Below, piece by piece: positions 31,336 through 40,280 of a stretch of 64,000 nucleotides of DNA; the first letter of the stretch is position 1, and the number at the start of each line of letters is the position of its first letter. A program made the translations under genes and the position numbers. The notes below the pieces were generated by a model. It saw nothing but the letters and a program-made list of their open reading frames with translations. It searched no databases and was not told where the DNA came from. Origin of the DNA: Luteimonas sp. MC1572 (GTDB lineage Bacteria > Pseudomonadota > Gammaproteobacteria > Xanthomonadales > Xanthomonadaceae); NCBI RefSeq assembly GCF_016615815.1, contig NZ_CP067112.1:310001-374000 (forward strand), read 5' to 3'.

Positions 31336-32022
31336 TCAGCGCAGCAGTGGCGCCAGCGCGGGCCAGACATGGTCGCGGATGGCGGGCTGCGCCTCGGCAA
31401 CCGGGTGCAGGTTGTCGTCCATGAAGTTGCCGCGGTCGGCGGCGATGGGTTCGAGCAGGAACGGCAGCAGCGGGATGTCGAAGAAGGTGGCGAGATCGCG
31501 GTAGGTGCGCTCGAAGCCCTGCGTGTATTCAGGGCCGAGGTTGGGCGGCATGCGCATGCCGACCAGCAGCACGCGCGCGCCGACGTGCTCCGAGGCGCCG
31601 ATCATGCGCGCCAGGTTGTGCTTGAGCTCCGCCAGCGGCAGCCCGCGCAGCGCGTCGTTGGCGCCGAGCGCGATCACCACCACCGCCGGCTGTTGGCGCA
31701 CCACTTCGCGGGCAATGCGCGACGACCCCCCGGCGCTGGTCTCGCCGCTGATGCTGGCGTTGACCACGCGCCAGCCGGGGCGCTCGGCGGAAATGCGCTG
31801 CGCCAGCAGCTCCACCCAGCCCTGGTCGGCGCGCAGGCCGTAGGCGGCCGACAGCGAGTCGCCCATCACCAGCACCGTGCGCGCCGGCGCATCGTCGCGC
31901 GCGTCGTCGGGCGCGGTGGCCGCCGGCCGGCCCTGCGCCTGGGCGACGCCTGCCAGGAGCAGGATGCACAAACCCAACGCCATTTGGACCTGGCGGCACA
32001 TCGCCCAATATCCTGTCGCCAT
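31336..32022 (-). CDS. tesA: arylesterase / acyl-CoA thioesterase I (TesA type)
   Basis: A 228-residue periplasmic SGNH hydrolase with signal peptide (MALGLCILLLAGVAQAQ). Blocks: GDSLSAAYGL (catalytic Ser), GANDALRGLP and DNLHPVAEAQP (catalytic His). E. coli TesA hydrolyses acyl-CoA, lysophospholipids and arylesters. As in E. coli it is divergent from an ABC exporter pair (ybbA-ybbP). The ribosome-binding site is GGAGGA before ATG 32022; ATG 31998 is an alternative. Confidence 0.93.
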   Translation of the reverse strand: MATGYWAMCRQVQMALGLCILLLAGVAQAQGRPAATAPDDARDDAPARTVLVMGDSLSAAYGLRADQGWVELLAQRISAERPGWRVVNASISGETSAGGSSRIAREVVRQQPAVVVIALGANDALRGLPLAELKHNLARMIGASEHVGARVLLVGMRMPPNLGPEYTQGFERTYRDLATFFDIPLLPFLLEPIAADRGNFMDDNLHPVAEAQPAIRDHVWPALAPLLR

Positions 32023-32100
32023 CCATTCCTCCGATCCGGCTGCCCGCGGCGCGCCACGCGCCCCGGCCGGACATCATGCCCCCACGAAGGTCCTCCATCC

Positions 32101-32820
32101 ATGCCCGATTCCACCGTAACCCCGTCCGCCGCGCTGCCTGCGCTCTCAGCCACGCACCTCGGCAAGCGCGTCATGCTGCCGGCCGGCGAACTGGTGATCC
32201 TCGACGGCGTCGGCTTCGAGATTGCGGCCGGCGACAGCGTGGCGATCGTCGGCGCGTCGGGCTCGGGCAAGAGCACGCTGCTGTCGCTGCTCGCCGGGCT
32301 CGACACGCCCAGCAGCGGCGATGTGCGGATCGACGGCGCGCCGCTGTCGACCCTCGACGAGGACGGGCGCGCAAAGGTGCGTGGCGCCAAGGTCGGCTTC
32401 GTGTTCCAGAATTTCCAGCTGCTGCCGTCACTCACCGCCCTGGAAAACGTGATGCTGCCGCTGGAGCTGCGCGGCGACGGCGACGTGGAAGGCCCGGCGC
32501 GCGAGATCCTGCTGCGCGTCGGCCTGGGTGAGCGCCTGGGCCACTACCCGCGGCAGCTGTCGGGCGGCGAGCAGCAGCGCGTGGCGGTGGCGCGCGCGTT
32601 CGTCACCCGGCCGTCGCTGCTGTTCGCCGACGAGCCCACCGGCAACCTGGACACGCGCACGGGGCAGGCGATCATCGAGCTGCTGTTCGCGCTCAACGCC
32701 GACCTCGGCACCACGCTGGTGCTGGTGACCCACGACGAGCACCTCGCGCACCGCTGCCGGCGCACGCTGCGCCTCGACAGCGGGCGCCTGGTCGCCGACG
32801 ACGCGCGCGCCGCGGCATGA
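32101..32820 (+). CDS. ybbA: ABC transporter ATP-binding protein (YbbA type)
   Basis: A 239-residue ATPase of the LolD/MacB-like group. Walker A GASGSGKST, Q-loop FVFQNFQLLPSLT, signature LSGGEQQRVAVARA and Walker B LLFADEPTGNLD with the H-loop VTHDE are all intact. It overlaps the permease gene by four bases (ATGA). The locus matches E. coli tesA/ybbA-ybbP in order and orientation. The transported substrate is not known. Confidence 0.96.
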   Translation: MPDSTVTPSAALPALSATHLGKRVMLPAGELVILDGVGFEIAAGDSVAIVGASGSGKSTLLSLLAGLDTPSSGDVRIDGAPLSTLDEDGRAKVRGAKVGFVFQNFQLLPSLTALENVMLPLELRGDGDVEGPAREILLRVGLGERLGHYPRQLSGGEQQRVAVARAFVTRPSLLFADEPTGNLDTRTGQAIIELLFALNADLGTTLVLVTHDEHLAHRCRRTLRLDSGRLVADDARAAA

Positions 32821-35345
32821 GGGCGCTCGCACTCGCCGCGCGGCAGCTGCGCCGCGACCTCGCCTCCGGCGACATCCGCATCCTGCTGGCGGCGCTGGTA
32901 CTGGCAGTCGTCGCAGTGACCGCGGTCGGCTTTGTCACCGACCGCGCCGCGCGCGCGCTGGCGATCGAAGCCAACCGCCTGCTCGGCGGCGACGCCGTGC
33001 TGCGCGGCGACGCGCCGATCACGGGGCCGCTGCGCGAGGCCGCGCGCGCGCCCGGCCTGCGCCATGCCGACACCGTCGGGCTCGACACCATGATCCGCGT
33101 CGGAGAGGGCGAAGCCGCGCAGCTGAAGCTTGGCGAGCTGCGCGCGCTGGGCGCGGGCTTCCCGCTGCGCGGCAGCTTCCGCATCGCGGGTGCCGACGGC
33201 ATCGAGCGCGACGCGACCGGCGTGCCCGCGCCGGGCACCTTGTGGATGGGCCGCGCCGGCGCGGAAACGCTCGGCGCAGGTATCGGCGACGAAGTCGGCA
33301 TCGGCGAATCGCGGCTGCGGCTGGCGGCGATCGTGGTGCAGGAGCCGGACGCGGCACTCGATTACTTCAACGTCGCGCCGCGGGTGTTCCTCAACCTCGA
33401 CGACCTCGGCGCCACCGGGCTGGTGCAGGAAGGCAGCCGCATCCGCTATCGCCTGGTGGTGGCCGGCGACGCGGCGGCGGTGGACCGGTTCACCAGCGCT
33501 GCGCGCGATGGCCTGCAGCGCGGCCAGCGCCTGGAAACGGCGGCGGATGCGCGTCCGGAAGTGCGCTCCGCGCTCGACCGCGCGGGGCGCTTCCTCGGCC
33601 TCGCCGCACTGGTGTCGGTGGTGCTGGCGGCGGTGGCGGTGGCGATGGCCGCACGCCGGCACAGCGCGCGCCACCTGCAGGGCGCGGCGGTGATGCGCTG
33701 CCTGGGTGCGAGCCAGCGCACGCTGGTGGTGATCCATGTCGGCGAACTGATGCTGCTGGGGCTGCTGGCCTGTGCGGTCGGGATCGCGATCGCCTATGGG
33801 CTGCAGTGGGCGATCGGCGCGTGGCTGGCGGGTCTGCTCGGCATCGGCATCCCGCCGGCCGGCCCGCTGCCGGCGTTGCAGGGCATGGGCGTCGGCATGG
33901 TGGTGCTGCTGGCGTTTGCCGCGCCGCCGGTGCTGGCGCTACGCCGTGTGCCCGCGCTGCGCGTGCTGCGCCGCGACCTGGATGCCACAGAGCCGAGCGC
34001 CTGGCTGGTGGCGCTGGCCGGGCTGGGCGGCATGGCGGCGCTGCTGTGGTGGCAGGCCGGCTCGGCCACGCTCGGCCTGGCGATGCTGGCGGGCATTGCC
34101 GTGACCCTGCTGGTGCTGGCCACGCTCGCTTGGCTGCTGATCCTGGTCGTGCGCCGGCTGCGCACGCGCCTGCGCGGCAGCCTGCGCTACGGCCTGGCCA
34201 ACGTCAGCCGCCGCGCCGGCACCAGCATCGCGCAGGTCTCGGCGCTCGGCCTCGGCCTGATGGCGCTGCTGCTGCTGACCTTCGTGCGCACCGACCTGCT
34301 CGACCGCTGGCGGGTATCACTGGCCGAGGACGCGCCGAACCGCTTCGTGATCAACGTGCAGCAGGAGCAGATGCCGGGTGTGCGCGCGCTGCTGGCGGAA
34401 CAGGGGCTCGGCGAGCCGGTGCTGTATCCGATGGTCCGTGGCCGCCTTGCCACGCGCAACGGAGAGGCGGTCGACACCGCCGACATCGCGGCGTCCGCCG
34501 ACGACGCGGAAGACGGGCGGCGCGCGCAGCGCCGCGCGGAACGCGAGTTCAACCTGTCCACCACGTCCGTGCTGGGCGACGACAACCGCGTCACCGCGGG
34601 ACGCTTCTGGGGCGCGGCGCCGCTGGCCGCCACCGAACTGTCTGTGGAGGAGGGCTTTGCCGAATCACTGGGCTGGCAGCTTGGCGACCGCATCGCGTTC
34701 GACATCGCAGGGCGCCGGATGGAGGGCACCGTCACTTCGCTGCGCAGCGTGGACTGGGAGAGCTTCAAGCCGAATTTCTTCGTGCTCGCCTCGCCCGGCG
34801 CACTCGACTCCTACCCGGCCAGCTGGATCACCGCGGTCGGCGTGCCGCGCGGCGACACCGCGTTCACCCGCGCACTGGTCGGCAAGTACCCGAACGTCTC
34901 GGTGATCGATGTCGACGCGGTGCTCGACCAGGTGCGCGCCACCGCCGACCAGGTGTCGACGGTGGTGGAAGTGGTGTTCTGGTTTGCCCTTGCAGCTGGC
35001 GTGCTGGTGCTGCTGGCGGCCATCAGCGCCAGCCAGGACGAGCGCCTGCTGGAGGGCGGGGTGATGCGCGTGCTCGGCGCCAGCCGTTGGCAGCTGCGCC
35101 TGGCGCAGGCCTCGGAGTTCGCCGCCATCGGCCTGATTTCCGGGGTGGTGGCGGCGATCGCCGCGTCGGTGCTGGCCGGGGTGATCGCCAAGCGCGTGTT
35201 CGACCTGCCGTGGCAGCCGGACCTGGCGATGGTGGCGATCGGCGCGGCGGTCGGCGTGGCGGCGGCGCTGGTGGCCGGGCTGTTCGCCACGCGCCGGGTG
35301 CTGGATGCACCCCCGGCGGTGACCCTGCGCGAACTGCAGGGCTGA
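32817..35345 (+). CDS. ybbP: ABC transporter permease (YbbP type, FtsX domains)
   Basis: An 842-residue membrane protein with two FtsX-like permease domains. A first membrane segment is near residue 20, a large periplasmic part follows, then a cluster of helices at about 260-450 and a second large extracytoplasmic region. Three C-terminal helices (FALAAGVLVLLAAISAS, the LISGVVAAIAASVLAGV segment and the MVAIGAAVGVAAALVAGL segment) end with RELQG. Such permeases usually act in envelope lipoprotein or lipid handling, powered by YbbA-type ATPases. Start overlaps ybbA (ATGA). Confidence 0.95.
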   Translation: MRALALAARQLRRDLASGDIRILLAALVLAVVAVTAVGFVTDRAARALAIEANRLLGGDAVLRGDAPITGPLREAARAPGLRHADTVGLDTMIRVGEGEAAQLKLGELRALGAGFPLRGSFRIAGADGIERDATGVPAPGTLWMGRAGAETLGAGIGDEVGIGESRLRLAAIVVQEPDAALDYFNVAPRVFLNLDDLGATGLVQEGSRIRYRLVVAGDAAAVDRFTSAARDGLQRGQRLETAADARPEVRSALDRAGRFLGLAALVSVVLAAVAVAMAARRHSARHLQGAAVMRCLGASQRTLVVIHVGELMLLGLLACAVGIAIAYGLQWAIGAWLAGLLGIGIPPAGPLPALQGMGVGMVVLLAFAAPPVLALRRVPALRVLRRDLDATEPSAWLVALAGLGGMAALLWWQAGSATLGLAMLAGIAVTLLVLATLAWLLILVVRRLRTRLRGSLRYGLANVSRRAGTSIAQVSALGLGLMALLLLTFVRTDLLDRWRVSLAEDAPNRFVINVQQEQMPGVRALLAEQGLGEPVLYPMVRGRLATRNGEAVDTADIAASADDAEDGRRAQRRAEREFNLSTTSVLGDDNRVTAGRFWGAAPLAATELSVEEGFAESLGWQLGDRIAFDIAGRRMEGTVTSLRSVDWESFKPNFFVLASPGALDSYPASWITAVGVPRGDTAFTRALVGKYPNVSVIDVDAVLDQVRATADQVSTVVEVVFWFALAAGVLVLLAAISASQDERLLEGGVMRVLGASRWQLRLAQASEFAAIGLISGVVAAIAASVLAGVIAKRVFDLPWQPDLAMVAIGAAVGVAAALVAGLFATRRVLDAPPAVTLRELQG

Positions 35346-35360
35346 AGGGGGCTGGAGGCC

Positions 35361-35382
35361 GGGGCCGTGTGGCCGCGGCCCC
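35361..35382. terminator. GC-rich hairpin between ybbP and the DUF6249-like gene
   Basis: GGGGCCG and CGGCCCC flank a short GC-rich loop in the 41-bp gap between convergent genes. No U-tract is present, so termination is only a suggestion. Confidence 0.4.
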
Positions 35383-35386
35383 ACCC

Positions 35387-35713
35387 TCAGCCGACGCGCT
35401 TGGCGATGAAGTACGCCGCCAGGTTGCCGAGGCCGGTGGCGCCCAGCAGCACGGCGAACGCGCCGGGCGTGGCTTCGCGCCAGCCCATCGCCTCGATGAC
35501 CGCGAAGCCGATGGCCAGCAGCACCAGCACCGTGCCCCAGCGCAGCGAGGCCTGGCGGCGGCGCGCCTCCTCGCCTTCGAGGATCGAGCGCGCCATGGCT
35601 TCCGAGCCGTTGCTGGCGACCATCTCCCGCCGCGTGCGGGCGTCGACGACGGCCTTGATCGACAGGTAAATGCAGGCGAAGAGCACGATCGGGATGAAGA
35701 CTTCGAAGTTCAT
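35387..35713 (-). CDS. small membrane protein (DUF6249-like)
   Basis: A 108-residue protein with three predicted membrane segments: FIPIVLFACIYLSIKAV at 5-21, LVLLAIGFAVIEAM in the middle and FAVLLGATGLGNLAAYFIA at the C-terminus. Between them lies a charged helix (DARTRREMVAS, EEARRRQASL). This layout matches the DUF6249 family of small membrane proteins often found next to ECF sigma factors. It is divergent from the sigma gene with 136 bp between. Function unknown. Confidence 0.75.
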   Translation of the reverse strand: MNFEVFIPIVLFACIYLSIKAVVDARTRREMVASNGSEAMARSILEGEEARRRQASLRWGTVLVLLAIGFAVIEAMGWREATPGAFAVLLGATGLGNLAAYFIAKRVG

Positions 35714-35849
35714 GGCAGGGTCCCTGGGTTGGTGATGCCGCGCGGATCGGCGGCTTGCTGGAGTGGATACGGGGGCCGCGCCGCCGGTTGCAGCTGGATC
35801 ACTGCGCGATCGCTTGCAACCGCAGGCCTGCCAGGCGTATCCCGTGCAC

Positions 35850-36464
35850 ATGGATCCCGTGTTTACCGCTGGCCGCGCCAACCTGGCGCCAGATGACGCG
35901 TGCGGCGACGACGCCGAGCGCGTCGCCGCGGTGCTCGCGGGCACGCCCGGTGCGTTCGAAGCATTGGTGCGCGACTACCAGCGGCTGGCGTGGCACGTGG
36001 TGCAGCGCATGGTGCGGCACCCGGAGGACACCCGCGAGCTGTGCCAGGAGGTGTTCCTGCGCGTGCACCGCTACCTGCCGCAATACCGCGCGGACGCGCC
36101 GCTGAAGGCATGGATCGCGCAGGTGGCGTACTCGGTGGCCAAGCGCCACCTCGAGCGCCGCCGGATCCCGCTGGCGGAGCCGATCGATGGCGATGCCCTG
36201 GCGCCGGCCGAGCGCGTGGCGGATGCGTTCGACCTCGCCGCGGCGCACGCCGAAGCGGACGAGGCGCGCCACCTGCACGCGGCGATCGACGCGCTGCCGC
36301 CGCTGCAGCGCACCCTGCTCACCCTGTACCACCTCGAAGAGCTGCCGATCGCGGAGATCGCCACGATCACCGGACTCGCCGAGGGCACCATCAAGAGCCA
36401 CCTGTTCCGTACGCGCAAAGCCCTGCGCGCGGTGCTGGAACTTCGCTTTGGAGTCGCCGCATGA
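35850..36464 (+). CDS. RNA polymerase ECF-type sigma factor
   Basis: A 204-residue sigma factor. Region 2 shows the ALVRDYQRLAWHVVQRMV and DTRELCQEVFLRVHRYL pattern; region 4 shows LPPLQRTLLTLYHLEELPIAEIA and GTIKSHLFRTRKALRAVL. The ATG at 35850 is preferred for length; GTG 35844 or 35763 would extend it, and no clear ribosome-binding site is present. It overlaps the next gene (ATGA), which is a probable anti-sigma factor. The stimulus is unknown. Confidence 0.92.
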   Translation: MDPVFTAGRANLAPDDACGDDAERVAAVLAGTPGAFEALVRDYQRLAWHVVQRMVRHPEDTRELCQEVFLRVHRYLPQYRADAPLKAWIAQVAYSVAKRHLERRRIPLAEPIDGDALAPAERVADAFDLAAAHAEADEARHLHAAIDALPPLQRTLLTLYHLEELPIAEIATITGLAEGTIKSHLFRTRKALRAVLELRFGVAA

Positions 36465-36913
36465 ACCCGCATCCCCCGATCGACGAACGCGAATGGCAGG
36501 CCCAGGAGCGCGCGATGCACCACGGCCGCGCTGCGGCGCCCCACGACGATCCGCTGGTGGCGGCGTACCGGCCGGTGGCCGCCGCGGCGCGCCACGCGTC
36601 GCCGCCGGAGCTGCCGGCGGATTTCGCGGTGCAGGTCGCTGCACTCGTCCGTGGTGAAGCGCGGGCGGTGCCCGACGGCCGCCTGGAGCGCGTGCTGCTG
36701 CGCATCCTGCTGGCGCTGATGCCCGTGGCGCTGGCTGCGGTGCTGGTGCTGTTCGGCATGCGCTGGTGGCAGGCGTCGGTGGCCCTCCTCGGCGAGGACG
36801 CACTGCGCTGGGTGCTGGTGGCTGCGGCCTGCGCGGTCGTGTCGTGGGGCATCGACGGGCTGCGCGGCGGCAACCCCGGTCACCGCGGCAAGGGCGGCCA
36901 CGCGGCCGCCTGA
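36461..36913 (+). CDS. probable membrane anti-sigma factor
   Basis: A 150-residue protein. The N-terminal 90 residues are cytoplasmic and rich in basic and acidic residues (AERAMHHGRAA-like start, FAVQVAALVRGEARA); two hydrophobic helices follow (LLALMPVALAAVLVLFGM and WVLVAAACAVVSWGI). No zinc-binding ZAS motif is visible. It is called an anti-sigma factor from its four-base overlap with the ECF gene and its membrane topology, not from a recognised domain. Confidence 0.7.
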   Translation: MNPHPPIDEREWQAQERAMHHGRAAAPHDDPLVAAYRPVAAAARHASPPELPADFAVQVAALVRGEARAVPDGRLERVLLRILLALMPVALAAVLVLFGMRWWQASVALLGEDALRWVLVAAACAVVSWGIDGLRGGNPGHRGKGGHAAA

Positions 36914-36920
36914 GCTCCGC

Positions 36921-37181
36921 TCAGGTCGGCGCGCTTTCCTCGTCGACGCTGAACCGGCGCGCGTAATCGCGCTCGGCCGCGGTGCCGTTCACCTCGGACG
37001 CGGCGAGATCCGGCGCCCCGTACACGGCGTAGACGGGTGCGCCCCCGGCGCGGCCGACCAGGTGCAGCCGATACCGCGAATGCCCGCTGCCGGTGTCGGG
37101 CGGGTAGTGGGCGGGCGGCTCGCCGCCGTCGTACGCGATCTCGGTGTTGTCCACGGGGCCGCCGACAAAAAGCAGGCGCAT
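36921..37181 (-). CDS. small conserved hypothetical protein
   Basis: An 86-residue soluble protein (MRLLFVGGPVDNTEIAYDGG at the start), beta-rich, with tyrosine- and histidine-containing core HSRYRLHLVGRAGGAPVYAV. A good ribosome-binding site (GGAGG) lies before the ATG. No family I can name. It sits in the small gap between the anti-sigma and rsmC genes, seven bases from the convergent anti-sigma stop. Its composition fits the genome, so it is probably real. Confidence 0.75.
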   Translation of the reverse strand: MRLLFVGGPVDNTEIAYDGGEPPAHYPPDTGSGHSRYRLHLVGRAGGAPVYAVYGAPDLAASEVNGTAAERDYARRFSVDEESAPT

Positions 37182-37268
37182 GGTGCCTCCAGGGTGTTCG
37201 GGTCTGCAGTCATCCTCGCCGCTGCGGCGTTCAACGGCGATGAAACCGGCGCGCCGGTGCCCCTCACG

Positions 37269-37274
37269 TAGAAT
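37269..37274 (+). promoter_or_regulatory. TAGAAT -10-like box upstream of rsmC
   Basis: TAGAAT ends 30 bases before the rsmC ATG. No clear -35. Confidence 0.5.
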
Positions 37275-37304
37275 CGCCGTCCCTTCCCCCGCGAACCGAC
37301 CCCC

Positions 37305-38408
37305 ATGCCAGGCCCCAACGGCGATCCCGCGCTCGACGCGCTGCTGCTGCCCTTTGCCGAAGGCGAACTCGCCTGGCCGGCGGACGGCGCACTGTTCCTG
37401 CGTGCGCGCGCCGGCGCGGCCCTGCAGGCGCAGGACCGACCCGGACTGGTGTGCGAGCAGGGCTATCGCCCGGATGCCGCCGCACTGGCGAGCGCCGGGT
37501 TCAGCGTCCGCGATCCCGCCGACGCGTCCGGCGACGCCCGCCGCTGGCCGCTGGTGCTGCTGTTGCCGCCGCGCCAGCGCGACGAGGCGCGCGCGCTGTT
37601 CGCCGAGGCCTTCGCGCGGGTCGCCCCCGGTGGCACGGTGATTGCCAGCGTCGCCAATGACGCCGGTGCGAAGTCCGCGGAAGCCGATTTCGCCCGCATC
37701 GCCGGCAGCGTGGTGACGCGCAGCAAGCACAAGTGCCGCGTGTTCCATGCCCGTGCCGACGGCCGGGGCGATGCCGCGCTGGCGGCGCAGTGGCGCACGC
37801 TGGATGCGCCGCGGCGCATTGCCGGCGACCGCTTCGTGAGCCGGCCCGGCGTGTTCGCCTGGGACCGCATCGATCCGGCATCGCAGCTGCTGGCGGACCA
37901 CCTGCCGGCCGACCTCGTTGGCCGCGTCGCCGATTTCGGCGCGGGCTGGGGCTATCTCGCCGGCGAGCTGCTGGCGCGCAACCCGGGCATCACCGCGCTC
38001 GACGCCTTCGAAGCCGAGGCGCGCGCGCTGCAGCTGGCACGCGAGAACCTCGCGGGGTTCTCGCCGCGGGTGGCGCTCGGCTTCCACTGGCATGACGTCA
38101 CCGCCGGTGTCCCCGGCCAGTACGACGTGATCGTGAGCAATCCGCCGTTCCACGTGCCCGGCGGCGCCGAGCGGCCCGACATCGGCCGCGCCTTCATCGC
38201 CAGCGCCGCGCAGGCGCTGAAGCCGGGCGGCCGGTTGTGGCTGGTGGCCAACCGCCACCTTCCTTATGAGGAGGCCTTGGGGGCCGGCTTCGGCACCGTG
38301 CGCCTGGTCGCGCAGCACGATGGCTTCAAGGTGGTGGAAGCGGTGAAGTCCCTGCCCAAGCCTCCCGCGCGCCCGGTGCGCCCCGAGCGCGAGGCGCGCT
38401 GGCGGTGA
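37305..38408 (+). CDS. rsmC: 16S rRNA (guanine-N2) methyltransferase, RsmC type
   Basis: A 367-residue protein with an N-terminal degenerate methyltransferase-like half and a C-terminal active domain. The C-terminal half has motif I VADFGAGWGYLAGELLA and the catalytic NPPF(H) motif (VSNPPFHV), the mark of RsmC/RlmG-type N2-guanine methyltransferases; RsmC modifies G1207 of 16S rRNA. Its stop overlaps the rsuA GTG by four bases (GTGA). The distinction between RsmC and RlmG rests on length and context, so it is likely but not proven. Confidence 0.88.
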   Translation: MPGPNGDPALDALLLPFAEGELAWPADGALFLRARAGAALQAQDRPGLVCEQGYRPDAAALASAGFSVRDPADASGDARRWPLVLLLPPRQRDEARALFAEAFARVAPGGTVIASVANDAGAKSAEADFARIAGSVVTRSKHKCRVFHARADGRGDAALAAQWRTLDAPRRIAGDRFVSRPGVFAWDRIDPASQLLADHLPADLVGRVADFGAGWGYLAGELLARNPGITALDAFEAEARALQLARENLAGFSPRVALGFHWHDVTAGVPGQYDVIVSNPPFHVPGGAERPDIGRAFIASAAQALKPGGRLWLVANRHLPYEEALGAGFGTVRLVAQHDGFKVVEAVKSLPKPPARPVRPEREARWR

Positions 38409-39133
38409 AGCTGGTACGCATGCTGGCCAACCTCGGCCACGGCAGCCGCAAGGAGGTCGCCGCGATGTTCCGCGAGGGCCGCGTCACCGACGCCGCGGGC
38501 GAGGTGCTGTACGCCGATGACCAGCCGGAGCGCGACGACGTGCGCGTGGACGGCGAGCCGCTCGACCCGGCGCCCGGCATGCTGCTGATGCTGCACAAGC
38601 CGACCGGACATACCTGTTCCGCCAAGGATCGCGGGCGCCTGGTCTACGACCTGCTGCCGCCGCGGTTCGCGCTGCGCTCGCCCACGCTGTCCACCGTCGG
38701 CCGCCTTGACCGCGAGACCAGCGGGCTGCTGCTGATGACCGACGACGGCCAGCTGCTGCACCGGATCATCTCGCCCAAGGCCGGGCTGCCCAAGGTCTAC
38801 GAGGCCACGCTCGCCGAGCCGCTGCGTGGCAACGAGGCGGCGATCTTCGCCAGCGGCACGCTGATGCTCGAATCCGAGAAGACCCCGCTGCTGCCCGCCG
38901 GATTCGAGGTGCTCGCGCCGGACCGCGCGCGGCTGACCCTGCACGAGGGCCGCTATCACCAGGTGCGGCGCATGTTCGCCGCGGTCGGCAACCACGTGGT
39001 CGCACTGCACCGGCCGCAGGTGGGCGGGCTGACGCTCGGCGACCTGCCCGAAGGCGCGTGGCGGCTGCTGGACGACGGCGACCGAGCGCAGCTGTACGCG
39101 GTGGGTGGCGCCGGCACGACGCCCGCGCCGTAA
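38405..39133 (+). CDS. rsuA: 16S rRNA pseudouridine(516) synthase
   Basis: A 242-residue RsuA-type synthase. N-terminal S4-like domain (KLVRMLANLGHGSRKEVAAMFREGRV), then the catalytic domain with GRLDRETSGLLLMTDDG (catalytic Asp) and the C-terminal motif EGRYHQVRRMFAAVGNHV. RsuA makes pseudouridine 516 in 16S rRNA. GTG start overlapping the rsmC stop. The stop is directly adjacent to that of the convergent DUF1415 gene, with no base between. Confidence 0.93.
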   Translation: MKLVRMLANLGHGSRKEVAAMFREGRVTDAAGEVLYADDQPERDDVRVDGEPLDPAPGMLLMLHKPTGHTCSAKDRGRLVYDLLPPRFALRSPTLSTVGRLDRETSGLLLMTDDGQLLHRIISPKAGLPKVYEATLAEPLRGNEAAIFASGTLMLESEKTPLLPAGFEVLAPDRARLTLHEGRYHQVRRMFAAVGNHVVALHRPQVGGLTLGDLPEGAWRLLDDGDRAQLYAVGGAGTTPAP

Positions 39134-39700
39134 TCAGTCGAGCAGCTTGCGCCAGCCGGCGTGGCCGAGCTCTTCCAGCGTGCGGACGTTGCGCTCGATG
39201 ATCGCGTCCGGATCCGGGAATGCGTCCACCGCGCGCGACACGCTGTCCTCGCGCAGCAGGTGCAGGGTCGGCCACGGCGAGCGGTTGGTGAAGTTGGCGA
39301 TGTCGTCCGGCGCACTGCCGGCGAACTGGTAGTGCGGGTGGAAGCTCGCGACCTGCAGCACGCCTTCCAGGTCGAGTTCGCCGACCAGCGCGTCGGCGTG
39401 TTCCAGGAAGTCGTTGTAGTCGAGGAAATCCGCGAGCACGTGCGGATGCACGATCAGCGTGGTGTCGGTGGCCTCGGCCGGCGTGTCGCGCAGGTGCAGC
39501 AGCTCCGCGCCCAGCGTTTCCAGCAGGCTCGCGGCGTCGCGCGCCTCGCTCAGTACCATCCGCACCTGGCCCTTGGCCACCACCGCCTTGGCGAAGGGGC
39601 AGAGGTTGAGGCCGATGACCGCGCGCTCGAGCCAGCGCGAGGTGTCGCCGAGGTAGTCGGGCGCGTCGGGCGCCGCCCCGGTGCCGGTGGACTCAGTCAC
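39134..39700 (-). CDS. DUF1415 family protein
   Basis: A 188-residue protein with the DUF1415 pattern: DTSRWLERAVIGLNLCPFAKAV at the start, TTLIVHPHVLADFLDYNDFL, LEGVLQVASFHPHYQFAGS and the C-terminal NRSPWPTLHLLREDSV. The function is unknown. GTG start at 39700 overlaps the yajQ stop by eight bases (GTGACTGA), so it is probably translated from the same transcript as yajQ. Confidence 0.88.
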   Translation of the reverse strand: MTESTGTGAAPDAPDYLGDTSRWLERAVIGLNLCPFAKAVVAKGQVRMVLSEARDAASLLETLGAELLHLRDTPAEATDTTLIVHPHVLADFLDYNDFLEHADALVGELDLEGVLQVASFHPHYQFAGSAPDDIANFTNRSPWPTLHLLREDSVSRAVDAFPDPDAIIERNVRTLEELGHAGWRKLLD

Positions 39701-40175
39701 GGAAGTTGTCGAACTGGATCGGCTGCTCGAATTCCTTGCTGCGCAGCAGCGCCATCGCGGCCTGCAGGTCGTCGCGCTTCTTGCCGGTCACGCGCAGCTT
39801 GTCGCCGTTGATCTGGGTCTCGACCTTGAGCTTGGCGGCCTTGATCTCGTTGCCGATCTTCTTCGCCATCTCGCGCTCGATGCCCTGCTTGACGGTGATC
39901 TTCTGGCGCGCGCCGGCGAGGTTGGTGTCGACGTCGCCGAACTCGAGGCAGCGGGTGTCGATCTTCCGCGCCGCCAGGCGGGCACGCAGGATGTCGGTCA
40001 TCTGCTGCAGCTGGAACTCGCTGGGCGCGGACTGCGAGATCACGTTGTCCTCGCGCGTGAACGTCGCCTCCACGCCCTTGAAGTCGAAGCGGGTGTCGAG
40101 TTCGCGGTTGGCCTGGTCCACGGCGTTGGTCAGCTCGTGGGTGTCGACTTCGGAGACGATATCGAAGGAGGGCAT
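39693..40175 (-). CDS. yajQ: YajQ family nucleotide-binding protein
   Basis: A 160-residue protein matching YajQ throughout (MPSFDIVSEVD start, RFDFKG, TREDNVISQSAPSEFQLQQM, the GDKLRVTGKKRDDLQ stretch and the C-terminal DNFRD). In Xanthomonas the family includes XC_3703, a reported c-di-GMP-binding protein involved in virulence; whether this one binds it is inference from similarity. First gene of the yajQ-DUF1415 pair. Confidence 0.95.
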   Translation of the reverse strand: MPSFDIVSEVDTHELTNAVDQANRELDTRFDFKGVEATFTREDNVISQSAPSEFQLQQMTDILRARLAARKIDTRCLEFGDVDTNLAGARQKITVKQGIEREMAKKIGNEIKAAKLKVETQINGDKLRVTGKKRDDLQAAMALLRSKEFEQPIQFDNFRD

Positions 40176-40280
40176 GGCTTTTTTCTGGCGGGTTCCGGGG
40201 GCCGACAGGGTACCGCACCGCGCACGCCGGCCCGCCGCGCGGCATCATGGCGGCTCCCCCCTCAGACCCAGGTGCCCCCC

